DNA of 15,981 nucleotides, from assembly GCA_041551965.1 (NCBI GenBank), contig JBFELU010000060.1, forward strand, positions 1 to 15,981, in the 5' to 3' direction. The notes under the pieces were generated by a model. That model made no database searches. It worked only from the letters and a program-made list of their open reading frames with translations, and was not told the DNA's origin. The stretch's first letter is position 1, and each line of letters opens with the position of its first letter. Position numbers and translations under genes: made by a program. The stretch comes from JBFELU01 sp041551965. Its GTDB lineage: Bacteria > Actinomycetota > Acidimicrobiia > Spongiisociales > UBA11373. This document shows positions 7,438 through 14,388 of this stretch, in pieces.

Positions 7438-8268
7438 CTACGGGGTGGCCTTCCAATCGATGGCCACTCGGTGCTCCGGATCGTCCCGGTCCACCGCCAC
7501 CTCGACCTCCAACCCCGGGCCGACCCGGCCGACCAGGTCGTCGGGGACCCGGTGGAGGATCTGAGCCGGGTAGGGATCCCGACCGGGGAGCTTGACGTCG
7601 AGGCCGATGAGGAACAGGTCGTCCTCCGAACCGGCGTCGCCTTCTTCGGCGAGTCCCAGATCGACGAGCTCGCCCATACGCCGCATGAGGGTGATCGTGC
7701 CCCGGCCCCGCCGACCGCGCGCCAGGGTCTCGGCGGTCGGGTGCCGACGGTCGGAGGAGATCTCTCTGATCGCGGCGATGAGCGCTTCCGGATCCCCATC
7801 GCTCAACCGGTGTGTTTCCTCCGGGACTCCCCGGTTCCAATCGACGGCGACCCTGGCGGGATCGGCGGGGTCCACGACCACTCCCACCGAGGCACCGGGG
7901 CGGACCGATCCCAGGGCCGAGATCGGCACGACCTGCTTCACAGAAGCCGAGTAGGGATCACCACCGTGCGGCGGTGTCACCTCCAAATCGAACCCGATGA
8001 CCGGGCGGTTGTTCAACCGCACCGATGTCTCGTTCATCCCGGTGATCTTCGCCGTCGTGGGGGTCCCCGACTCGACGAGCCGGGGACGAAGTCCGGCGAC
8101 GGGACCGATCTTGCGTCCAACCACGTAGAAGATGAGACCGAACGGCACCATGAAGCCGCCGGTCGCCAGGAAGCCCACCCGGGCCTCCCCCGCGACGATG
8201 AGACCGACGAGCAACAACCCGAACCCGACGAGCACGTTGATGCCACCGGTGATGGTGAACGCCTTCAC
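7438..8268 (-). CDS. membrane protein with a duplicated soluble domain
   Basis: A 276-residue protein of unknown function. Two hydrophobic helices occupy residues about 8-27 and 33-51, followed by a basic turn (GRKIG) and a cytoplasmic or external soluble part. That part is an internal duplication: residues 90-144 (IGFDLEV...DPYSASVKQVVP...VDPADPARVAVDW) align with 221-272 (IGLDVKL...DPYPAQILHRVP...VDRDDPEHRVAIDW). Both copies share the order IG-D-V/L, DPY, a V-P hinge, a G-V-PG turn and a D-P-x-x-VA-DW end, which looks like a small beta-rich domain, somewhat like DUF3592-type proteins. The start is GTG, with AAGGA two to three bases upstream, an unusually short spacing. It is 40 bases ahead of the lipoprotein gene on the same strand, so the two are probably co-transcribed and may act together at the membrane. 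Confidence 0.75.
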   Translation of the reverse strand: MKAFTITGGINVLVGFGLLLVGLIVAGEARVGFLATGGFMVPFGLIFYVVGRKIGPVAGLRPRLVESGTPTTAKITGMNETSVRLNNRPVIGFDLEVTPPHGGDPYSASVKQVVPISALGSVRPGASVGVVVDPADPARVAVDWNRGVPEETHRLSDGDPEALIAAIREISSDRRHPTAETLARGRRGRGTITLMRRMGELVDLGLAEEGDAGSEDDLFLIGLDVKLPGRDPYPAQILHRVPDDLVGRVGPGLEVEVAVDRDDPEHRVAIDWKATP

Positions 8269-8341
8269 TTTCCTTCAGCGTAGGAGAAGTGGGGGCCCGG
8301 CGTCGCTCAGGATATGGGGCGGGTCGGCCGATAGGGGATCC

Positions 8342-8536
8342 ATGAAGCGCAGCCTTGCCGCGCTGATCGCGGCCCTGTTTCTCGCCGGATGCACCGGATC
8401 GACGTCCCCCGACCCCGCTTCGCCACCTCCGGCCCAGGAGCCCTCCGGGCTCCCCACCCAGGTGGTAGGCGACGCCCGGGACGTGGCCGACGGCCTGGAG
8501 CAGCGATACCAGGACATGGAGTCGATGGTCCCATAG
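8342..8536 (+). CDS. small lipoprotein, 64 residues
   Basis: A short gene with a clear lipoprotein signal: MKRSLAALIAALFLAGC, with the lipobox LAGC and lipidated Cys at 17. The following region is Ser/Pro-rich (TSPDPASPPPAQEPS) and the last 25 residues, VVGDARDVADGLEQRYQDME, look like one amphipathic helix. AGGGGA sits a few bases before the ATG. It is divergent from the duplicated-domain membrane protein across a 73-base gap that must hold promoters for both directions, though I see no clear -10/-35 pair. Function unknown; the small size and the helix suggest an envelope partner or accessory rather than an enzyme. Confidence 0.72.
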   Translation: MKRSLAALIAALFLAGCTGSTSPDPASPPPAQEPSGLPTQVVGDARDVADGLEQRYQDMESMVP

Positions 8537-8555
8537 GCCGGTCCGGGTTTCGGTG

Positions 8556-8590
8556 CGGTCGCCGCGGCTAGATTGAGACGTCGGCGACCG
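8556..8590. promoter_or_regulatory. 9-bp perfect inverted repeat upstream of the CYTH pair
   Basis: CGGTCGCCG (8556-8564) and CGGCGACCG (8582-8590) are exact reverse complements separated by 17 bases. The spacer holds TAGATT (8569-8574), which fits a relaxed -10 hexamer; no convincing -35 was found. The right arm ends 13 bases before the ATG at 8604, just upstream of the AAGGA ribosome site. It could be an operator over a promoter, or a hairpin in the leader or at the end of the small lipoprotein transcript. Confidence 0.45.
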
Positions 8591-8603
8591 TCGGAAGGAC
8601 GAG

Positions 8604-9227
8604 ATGGCTCCGGTCGAGCCCCGCTACGAGTATCGGATCTGGGCACCTCGTCTCGATGACGTGGCAGCCCGCTTCCGAAATCTCTCGGCCCCGGACCGGG
8701 CACGGATCACTTCCGAGATCTACCTCGTCTCGCACGCCGTCTCGCATGTGAATCCGAAGATCCGGCACGAGGTCCTCGACATCAAGGTGCTCCTCGGCGT
8801 CGTCGATGAGTTCGAGCGGTGGGAACCTCGCCTCAAGGCCGACTTCCCCCTGGAGGGCCGGGTGCTCGAGGACGAGGTCTTCCCTCTCCTGGCAATGACG
8901 GCACCCACGCTGCACCGGGCTTCCTACACCTCGCAACAGTTCCTCAGCGAGATCGTCCAACCGCACGCCGAGCTGCAGGCGATGGAGATCAACAAGCGTC
9001 GCGAGTCCTTCGTGGTCCACGACTGCATCGCCGAACTGGCCGATGTGAGGGTCAACGGGTTCGAGCAGCAGACGGCCGCACTGGAGTCGGCCGACCCGGT
9101 TGCGCTCCGGACTGCGATCCGGCTCACCGGACTCGATGCTCACCCCAACACCAACTATCCCGTCGCGATCAAGCGTCTGATCGGGTGGACCGTCGAAGAC
9201 ACGAGCGCCGCATGGCCCGGGAGATAG
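8604..9227 (+). CDS. probable diverged CYTH-like protein paired with a CYTH gene
   Basis: A 207-residue protein I do not recognise from a named family. Its layout parallels a CYTH (triphosphate tunnel metalloenzyme) domain: opening strand RYEYRIW (7-13) where ExExK would be, VNPKIR (49-54) in the place of the RxR strand, LDIKVLL (58-64) like the LTxK strand, WEPRLKADFPL (73-83) like the E-Y-P strand, RRESFVVHDCIAELADVRVNG (132-152) like the R-x-x-W-E-x-D-x-F strand pair, and NTNYPVAIKRL (182-192) like the closing Y-x-N-x-x-L. The two leading Glu and several acidic tunnel residues are absent, so metal-triphosphate chemistry may be lost or changed. The insert at 84-125 is longer than in its neighbour. 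AAGGA precedes the ATG. It overlaps the true CYTH gene by 16 bases, so a heteromeric pair is plausible. Confidence 0.6.
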   Translation: MAPVEPRYEYRIWAPRLDDVAARFRNLSAPDRARITSEIYLVSHAVSHVNPKIRHEVLDIKVLLGVVDEFERWEPRLKADFPLEGRVLEDEVFPLLAMTAPTLHRASYTSQQFLSEIVQPHAELQAMEINKRRESFVVHDCIAELADVRVNGFEQQTAALESADPVALRTAIRLTGLDAHPNTNYPVAIKRLIGWTVEDTSAAWPGR

Positions 9228-9676
9228 AGCGGAAGTTCCTGGTCGTCGGCGACGAGTGGCGATCCGGCGCCGCCGGGAAGTCGTTTCGCCAGGGCTACTT
9301 GTCGACCGTCAAGGAGCGCACGGTGAGGGTCCGGGTGACCGGCGACGAGGCGTTGCTCACCGTCAAGGGCATCACGATCGGTGCCAGCCGGACGGAATTC
9401 GAGTATCCGATCCCCATCGACGATGCCACCCGCATGCTCGACGAGCTCTGCGAGCGGCCGATCATCTCCAAGACCCGCTTCATCGTGGAACACGAGGGAC
9501 ACATCTGGGAGATCGATGAGTTCGCCGGCGTCAACCAAGGGCTGGTGGTGGCCGAGATCGAGCTCGCACGTGAGAACGAGCCCTTCGAGCTCCCGGCCTG
9601 GGCGGGAGAGGAAGTCACCGACGATCCCCGCTACTTCAACGCGAACTTGATCAGCCACCCCTATACGGAGTGGTGA
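9212..9676 (+). CDS. CYTH domain protein (triphosphate tunnel metalloenzyme)
   Basis: A 154-residue single-domain CYTH protein. Family members bind triphosphate groups inside an eight-strand barrel and act as inorganic triphosphatases, thiamine triphosphatases or class IV adenylate cyclases. The signature ExExK is at E4-E6-K8 (REIERKFLV). Basic and acidic tunnel residues follow: R39 and R41 (VRVRV), K52 (LTVKG), E62 and E64 (RTEFEYPI), K87 and R89 (SKTRF), E100 and D102-E103 (WEIDEF), E115 and E117 (AEIEL), then the closing DPRYFNANL. The size fits the short bacterial inorganic triphosphatase-like group. The ATG lies inside the end of the preceding gene, 16 bases before its stop. No CHAD domain or polyphosphate gene is nearby. 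It converges with the racemase-like gene with 9 bases between stops. Confidence 0.93.
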   Translation: MAREIERKFLVVGDEWRSGAAGKSFRQGYLSTVKERTVRVRVTGDEALLTVKGITIGASRTEFEYPIPIDDATRMLDELCERPIISKTRFIVEHEGHIWEIDEFAGVNQGLVVAEIELARENEPFELPAWAGEEVTDDPRYFNANLISHPYTEW

Positions 9677-9685
9677 GGTCCTCGC

Positions 9686-10366
9686 TCAGGTCGCCGCCAG
9701 CATGGCGGCTGCCTTCTCGAAGGCTGATGGTCCCAGCCTGAGCACCGGGACTCCCGGATCCTCGATCTCCGTGCCGCTCATCGAGGCCTGGGCAAAGACG
9801 ATCGAATCGATGTCGTGCTCGGCCGCCAACCGGCCGACGGCCTCCGACACCAACCGGTCGTGGGTCTCGGTGTCTCCGGCGCCTCGCGCCGCAAAGGCCT
9901 CTTCGACGACGGCGGTCTCGATGGTCAGGTCGTCGGGGCTCAAGCCCCGCCGCTGCGCCTCGGCGATGAGCGGCTCGATGATCTGCGCCGGAGATGTGGG
10001 CACCGTGCCGACGATCCCGATACGGGTTCCGAGATCGAGCGCCTCGGCCACGAGCGGTTCGGTGATGCACAGGGTCGGGAGGTTGGTGAACTTGCGAACG
10101 TGGGTCATCCCCTCGCCGACCGAGGTGCACGTCAGGAGCAGCATGGCACCGCCCGCCTGTTCGGCCTCGCGAACGTAGGAGAGGAGACGGGAAGCGGTGA
10201 CGGGGGAGACCTCGCCGTCGGCCATCGTGTCGGCCAAGAGGGAGGTGTCGAGCATGTGCTGGATCTCGACGTCGGGATGGGCTTCGAGGAACTCCCGCTC
10301 GAGCGGGCCGATGATCTTGTCCATGACGAAGGGCATCGTGTGCAGCATGAACATTCGCTTCCTCAT
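9686..10366 (-). CDS. Asp/Glu racemase-family protein lacking the second catalytic Cys
   Basis: A 226-residue member of the Asp/Glu/hydantoin racemase superfamily, which includes amino-acid and hydantoin racemases, maleate isomerase and arylmalonate decarboxylase. The first cysteine is present at C80 in LLLTCTSVGEG. The second half has GTRIGIVGTVPTSP (113-125), but the usual second-Cys segment (L-G-C-A-G-M type) reads FAQASMSG (191-198), with Gln at 193. A two-base racemase mechanism is therefore unlikely; an isomerase, decarboxylase or lyase using one cysteine is more plausible. The ATG overlaps the FAH-gene stop as ATGA, with AAGGAGAGG at 10371-10379 as ribosome site. It is the last gene of the Mo-hydroxylase cluster, so it probably acts on a downstream intermediate; which one is unknown. 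Confidence 0.82.
   Translation of the reverse strand: MRKRMFMLHTMPFVMDKIIGPLEREFLEAHPDVEIQHMLDTSLLADTMADGEVSPVTASRLLSYVREAEQAGGAMLLLTCTSVGEGMTHVRKFTNLPTLCITEPLVAEALDLGTRIGIVGTVPTSPAQIIEPLIAEAQRRGLSPDDLTIETAVVEEAFAARGAGDTETHDRLVSEAVGRLAAEHDIDSIVFAQASMSGTEIEDPGVPVLRLGPSAFEKAAAMLAAT
9693..9709 (+). terminator. hairpin just after the CYTH gene
   Basis: GCCGCCA (9693-9699) and TGGCGGC (9703-9709) form a 7-bp perfect stem with a 3-base loop, 17 bases after the CYTH stop, with no U run. It lies inside the coding end of the convergent gene (Ala-Ala-Met-Leu-Ala-Ala), so codon content alone could explain it. Confidence 0.25.
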
Positions 10367-11373
10367 GTGTCCTCTCCTTGCCGCTTCCGGCGGGCCGGGG
10401 ATGCCACCACCTCGTTGCGGATGATCCCGATCCCTTCCACTTCGAGTTCCACCACATCACCCACCTCGAGCCAGCGGTCGAACGACGACATCGGCCCGGT
10501 TCCGTGATCGCTGGTGCCCGAGGCGATGAAGTCCCCCGGATAGAGGTACTGCTCCTGGGAGATCCACTCGATGATGCGGGGGAACTTGTGATACATCGCC
10601 GACGAGTTGTCGTCGGCGACGACCTCGCCGTTGATGCGGGCCACCATGCGCAGATTGTCGTAGTCGAGCGAGTCGGGTGTCACCAGGCAGGGGCCCATGA
10701 CGTTGGCGTGCTCGAAGTTCTTGCCCTTGGCGGGGCCGAGCATCATCTCCATCTCCCGGAATTGGACGTCGCGGGCCGAGATGTCGTTGTAGATCGTGAA
10801 CCCGGCGATGTGGCCTTCCGCCTCGCCGAGGGGGATGTTGATGCCCTTCTTCCCGATGATCACCCCGAACTCCAACTCGAAGTCGAGCTGCTCGGTGAAG
10901 GTCGGCTTGTAGATCGGGTCGTAAGGCCCGGCAACGATGGCGGCACTCTGGGTGAAGTAGGGAGGGGACTCGAAGAAGACGTCGGGAATGACGTCGCGAC
11001 CCATCTTGACGTGCTCGTGGAACACCATGGCATCCCACACGATGTTGGGGCGGGGCACCGGCGCCATGAGCCGGACCTCGTCGAAGGCATACACCACCCG
11101 CTCGCCGGCCGGGGAGGAGATCTCACCCCCGGTCTCGGCGACCATCGCCAGGCTCGCCTCGACGACCCGCCGGGCCTTGTCGCCCCTCGTCAGGTATCCG
11201 ACCATGTCGGGGGGAACCAGAAAGCGGGCGTACTCGGCGGGATCCGGCTCTCCTCGTTCGTGGAAGTACCGTGTCGCGGCCGCGGTCAGATCGACCAGGG
11301 TTCCATCGGCCTCGGCGCCGATCCTCGTCAGGTCACCCAACGGGGACGGCACCGCAAACGTGTAGAGCCTCAC
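10363..11373 (-). CDS. fumarylacetoacetate hydrolase family protein
   Basis: A 336-residue FAH-family enzyme. Relatives hydrolyse C-C bonds of acylpyruvates or act as isomerases, decarboxylases or hydratases in aromatic ring degradation. The divalent metal ligands are in place: E166 and E168 (DFELEFGVIIG) and D197 (YNDISARD). A candidate catalytic His lies in FHEHVKMG (118-125). Later motifs are AKGKNFEHANVMGP, ARINGE, and a C-terminal PGDFIASGTSDHGTGP. The N-terminal 100 residues (RLYTFAVPSPLGDLTRIGA) form the usual variable cap. I chose the GTG at 11373 because AGGGAGG lies 5 bases upstream and the residues before it are not family-like and run through the GntR gene. It starts 16 bases after the GntR stop. 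The exact reaction and substrate remain open. Confidence 0.9.
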   Translation of the reverse strand: MRLYTFAVPSPLGDLTRIGAEADGTLVDLTAAATRYFHERGEPDPAEYARFLVPPDMVGYLTRGDKARRVVEASLAMVAETGGEISSPAGERVVYAFDEVRLMAPVPRPNIVWDAMVFHEHVKMGRDVIPDVFFESPPYFTQSAAIVAGPYDPIYKPTFTEQLDFELEFGVIIGKKGINIPLGEAEGHIAGFTIYNDISARDVQFREMEMMLGPAKGKNFEHANVMGPCLVTPDSLDYDNLRMVARINGEVVADDNSSAMYHKFPRIIEWISQEQYLYPGDFIASGTSDHGTGPMSSFDRWLEVGDVVELEVEGIGIIRNEVVASPARRKRQGEDT

Positions 11374-11378
11374 CGTCG

Positions 11379-11385
11379 CCTCCCT
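11379..11385 (-). promoter_or_regulatory. ribosome binding site that fixes the FAH GTG start
   Basis: AGGGAGG on the minus strand, 5 bases before GTG at 11373. It decides against the longer in-frame ATG start at 11499. Confidence 0.7.
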
Positions 11386-11389
11386 TCGC

Positions 11390-12055
11390 TCACCCGTTCT
11401 CGTCTGGTCCGGCCGCTTCCCGCACCATTGCCACGTTTGCGGCACCGTGGGAGCGAACCGCTTCATCCACGGCCGCGACGTCGCGGTCGGCCAGGGCATC
11501 CACGATCCGATTGTGACGCTCGGCGTATCGGTCGGGGGTGTCGAGCCCGGTCACCGTGGCGGTGAGATAGGTCTGCGCAAACGGCTCGAGCATCGACCAC
11601 AACCGTTCCAGCGTCTGATTACCCGCCGTGCGAACGACGACCCCGTGGAACTCGGTGTCCTTGATGGCCAACCCGTGGGCATCACCGGCCGCCGACAATG
11701 CCCTCATCTCGTCGATGAGGACCCGGAGTTCGTCGACGACGTCACGATCGGCGCGCTCGACCGCCAACCGCGCCGCCATCGCCTCCAGTTCGACCCGGAC
11801 CTGCATGGCACCGAGATGCTCTTCGAGGGTCGGTTCGCGCACCCGGGCGCCCCGGTAGGGCTGGAGGTCGACCAGCCCGAGGCCGGCGAGATCGCGCAAC
11901 GCCTCGCGCACCGGACCCTGGCTGATCCCGAGGTCGCGGGCGATCCGGGTCTCGACGATCCGCTCCCCGGGGGCCAACTCCCCCTCCATGATCATGGTGA
12001 GCAGCCGGTCCTTGATCTGATCACCGAGCATGTAGGGCCGGACCGGATCGGGCAC
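11390..12055 (-). CDS. GntR-family regulator, FCD (FadR C-terminal) type
   Basis: A 221-residue DNA-binding regulator. Residues about 10-75 form the GntR winged helix (IKDRLLTMIMEGELAPGER, then TRIARDLGISQGPVREALRDLAGLGLV and PYRGARV). The rest is an all-helical FCD domain whose metal/ligand pocket residues are visible as D133, H137 (IKDTEFHGVVV), H181 and H203 (RSHGAAN). FCD regulators usually bind small organic acids and release DNA. GTG start with GGGGAGGTGA at 12060-12069. It sits in the middle of the catabolic cluster, 14 bases after the Mo-subunit stop and 16 before the FAH gene, so it most likely controls this cluster and senses its substrate or an intermediate. Palindromes lie just upstream at 12073-12091. 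Confidence 0.92.
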   Translation of the reverse strand: MPDPVRPYMLGDQIKDRLLTMIMEGELAPGERIVETRIARDLGISQGPVREALRDLAGLGLVDLQPYRGARVREPTLEEHLGAMQVRVELEAMAARLAVERADRDVVDELRVLIDEMRALSAAGDAHGLAIKDTEFHGVVVRTAGNQTLERLWSMLEPFAQTYLTATVTGLDTPDRYAERHNRIVDALADRDVAAVDEAVRSHGAANVAMVREAAGPDENG

Positions 12056-12059
12056 GACG

Positions 12060-12069
12060 TCACCTCCCC
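12060..12069 (-). promoter_or_regulatory. ribosome binding site of the GntR gene
   Basis: GGGGAGGTGA on the minus strand, four bases from GTG at 12055. It supports the GTG over an in-frame ATG eight codons further in. Confidence 0.65.
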
Positions 12070-14388
12070 TCAGATCATAGATGATCGATCAGTCGTCTCC
12101 GGAGGGTCCCCCTCCAGGGCGAACAGGATCTTCTCCGCCGACAAGGGGAGGTCGGTGATCCGGACCCCGAGCGCATCGGCGATGGCGTTGGCGATCGCCG
12201 GGGCGGTGGCGGCCGCCGCCGGCTCGCCGATCCCCTTGGCGCCGAACGGGGCCTCGCTGTGGTCCGATTCGACGATGATCGGCACGATCTCGGGGAGATC
12301 GTGCATGGTGGCCAGTTTGTAGTCGAGAAAACCGGTCACCCCGGCCCGCCCCTCGCGGACCGCCAGATCCTCGAACAGGGCGTTCGAAAGGCCCATGATG
12401 ACACCCCCCTCGATCTGCTGCTCGCAGGTCGTCGGGTTGATCGCTCGTCCGACGTCGTGGGCCGCCGCCACCTTGATCAGCCGCACCACCCCGGTCTCGA
12501 TGTCGACCTCCAGCTCGACTGCGTGCGTGGCGAGCATCCAGAAGATGCTGCTCATCCACTCCATCCCCGGCTCCGCCTTGAGCAGCGGCGACCCGGCCGT
12601 GGTGAAGCGCGCCTCGGCCATGATCGAATGTCCTTCGAATCCAAAGGATCCCAGCAACTCGGCGAGCGTGATCCGGGGCCCGACTCCGTGCTCCGAGATG
12701 ACCCCTTCGTCGAGATCGAGCCGCGCCACATCGACGCCGAGCACCCCGGAAGCAAGATCGAGGACCCCATCGCGGACCTCCTCGCCCGCCTGTTTGATCG
12801 CATTGCCGACGTGATAGGTGGTCCGACTCGACGCCACCGGACCGTTGAAGGGCGACACCGCGGTATCGGTCGTCGAGATCGCCACCGCATCCAAGGGCAC
12901 CCCGATCACGTCGGCCGCCATCTGTGCCAGCACCGTGTCCTGCCCTCCACCGATCTCGGGAGCGGCGCACAGCACCGCCACCTGGCCGTCCTGTTCCACC
13001 TTGACCACGACGTTGCTGCTGGTGGGCGTGGCGGTGGGCTTGATCATGGCGGCGAGGCCCTTCCCGCGGCGCAGGTGAGGCTCCGGCGGGTCCGGAGCGG
13101 GTTCCCCCCACCCGATCTCGGCGGCCGCCCGCTGCAGCGTCGCTTCGAGATCGATGCCGTGCATGATCTGCCCGTTGAGGTAAGGGTCACCTTCCACGTA
13201 GCCGTTCTTGAGACGGAGCCCGAGGGGATCCATCCCGAGACGCTCGGCGATGACGTCCATCTGCGATTCACAGGCCCAGGTCACCTGAGTCGTCCCGTAG
13301 CCGCGGTACGAGCCGGTGATCGCCCGATTGGTGTAGACCTGCTGCGAAAGCAGCCGCAGGTGCGGGATTCGGTAGGGACCGAAGACGGTCTGGGCGCCCC
13401 GGATCGCCACCCCCACGGTGTTCGAGGTGTAGGCCCCGCTGTCCCACAGGATGTCGGCGCTGCGAGCGAGGAGGAGCCCGTCCTCCCGCACCCCGGTCTT
13501 GAGGGTGAGGATCGCCGGCACCCGCAACTGGGAGGCGATGAGGTCTTCCTCGCGGGACAGTTCCACCCGCACCGGGCGGCCCCCGGTGTGGCGAGCCAGG
13601 GCCACGGCGGCGGTCTCGGCGATCAGCGTGTTCTTCCCCCCGAACGAGCCACCCACGTACCCGACGATGAGCCGCACCCGGTTGCTGGGGATCCCCAGTG
13701 CGGTGGTGAGCTCGTTGCGCACCTGGAACGGACGGTCGGTGGAGACCCACAGCGTGTAGCCGTCGGCCGCCGGCTCGTAGCGGGCCACCGCCACATGGGT
13801 CTCGAGCGCGGCATGGCTCACGGCATGGGCGGTGAAAGTGTGCTCGACCACCAGGTCGGCGGCGGCGAAGCCCTCTTCGACGTCGCCGCGGGCGTAGCGG
13901 TAGATGGTGTTGATGTTGGTGCCGGGCACGATCTCGTGCGATCCCCGCTCATAATGCTCGAGGTCGGGATGGACCAGTGGTGCCTCCGGATCCAGTGCAT
14001 CCTCCATCTCCAGCACGGCCGGAAGCTCCTCGTAGTCGATGTGAAGAGCGGCCAGAGCCTCCTGCGCCTGAGCCTCGGTGGCGGCCGCCACGGCCACCAC
14101 AGGTTCACCGACGTAGCGGACCCGATCGATGGCGAGGAAGGGCTGGTCCTTGATCGCCGAGCCGAAGGTGTACGGGAAATCCCGTCCCGTCACCACGGCC
14201 GCAACGCCCGGAGCCGATCGAGCAGCGGTGATGTCGATCGCCACGATCCGGGCGTGGGGATGAGGGCTGCGGAGCACCGCTCCGTGCAGCATCCCGGGCA
14301 GACTCACGTCGGAGCCGAACACCGCCCTGCCGGTGACCTTGTCGCGGGCATCGAGGCGGGCGACCCGCCGCCCCACATAGCGGGTCAT
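12070..14388 (-). CDS. xanthine dehydrogenase-family molybdopterin-binding subunit
   Basis: Large catalytic subunit (772 residues) of a molybdenum hydroxylase that inserts water-derived oxygen into a C-H bond of an aromatic, heterocyclic or aldehyde substrate. The N-terminal a/b hammerhead part starts YVGRRVARLDARDKVTGRA. Cofactor motifs are GGSFGGK (246-252), EIGGGQDTVLAQ (478-489) and a C-terminal KGIGEP with the probable base E722. The active-site loop is GSYRGYGTTQ (359-368), not the AYxCSFR of true CO dehydrogenase, so this is not CoxL of form I. Small and FAD subunits are encoded just upstream. Start at 14388 chosen because of the family N-terminus, a GAGGGGGG ribosome site and a 4-base ATGA overlap with the 2Fe-2S gene. 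No maturation (XdhC-like) gene is in the window. The substrate is unknown. Confidence 0.94.
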   Translation of the reverse strand: MTRYVGRRVARLDARDKVTGRAVFGSDVSLPGMLHGAVLRSPHPHARIVAIDITAARSAPGVAAVVTGRDFPYTFGSAIKDQPFLAIDRVRYVGEPVVAVAAATEAQAQEALAALHIDYEELPAVLEMEDALDPEAPLVHPDLEHYERGSHEIVPGTNINTIYRYARGDVEEGFAAADLVVEHTFTAHAVSHAALETHVAVARYEPAADGYTLWVSTDRPFQVRNELTTALGIPSNRVRLIVGYVGGSFGGKNTLIAETAAVALARHTGGRPVRVELSREEDLIASQLRVPAILTLKTGVREDGLLLARSADILWDSGAYTSNTVGVAIRGAQTVFGPYRIPHLRLLSQQVYTNRAITGSYRGYGTTQVTWACESQMDVIAERLGMDPLGLRLKNGYVEGDPYLNGQIMHGIDLEATLQRAAAEIGWGEPAPDPPEPHLRRGKGLAAMIKPTATPTSSNVVVKVEQDGQVAVLCAAPEIGGGQDTVLAQMAADVIGVPLDAVAISTTDTAVSPFNGPVASSRTTYHVGNAIKQAGEEVRDGVLDLASGVLGVDVARLDLDEGVISEHGVGPRITLAELLGSFGFEGHSIMAEARFTTAGSPLLKAEPGMEWMSSIFWMLATHAVELEVDIETGVVRLIKVAAAHDVGRAINPTTCEQQIEGGVIMGLSNALFEDLAVREGRAGVTGFLDYKLATMHDLPEIVPIIVESDHSEAPFGAKGIGEPAAAATAPAIANAIADALGVRITDLPLSAEKILFALEGDPPETTDRSSMI
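12073..12091. promoter_or_regulatory. overlapping palindromes before the GntR gene
   Basis: GATCAT-AG-ATGATC (12073-12086) is a 6-bp inverted repeat with a 2-base spacer, and TGATCGATCA (12082-12091) is a perfect 10-bp palindrome overlapping it. They lie in the last codons of the Mo-subunit gene, 18-36 bases ahead of the GntR start. This AT-richer spot could be an operator, but it does not match the TNGTNNNACNA core usual for FadR-type sites. Confidence 0.3.

Noticed and set aside
7398..7799. N-terminal extension of the lipoprotein gene up to 7799
   Set aside because: It would overlap the membrane-protein gene and is Arg/Ser/Pro-rich; the start at 7397 gives a perfect lipoprotein signal.
8269..8341. 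Divergent promoters between the membrane protein and small lipoprotein genes
   Set aside because: Promoters must exist nearby, but I found no hexamer pair with acceptable spacing on either strand, so none is placed.
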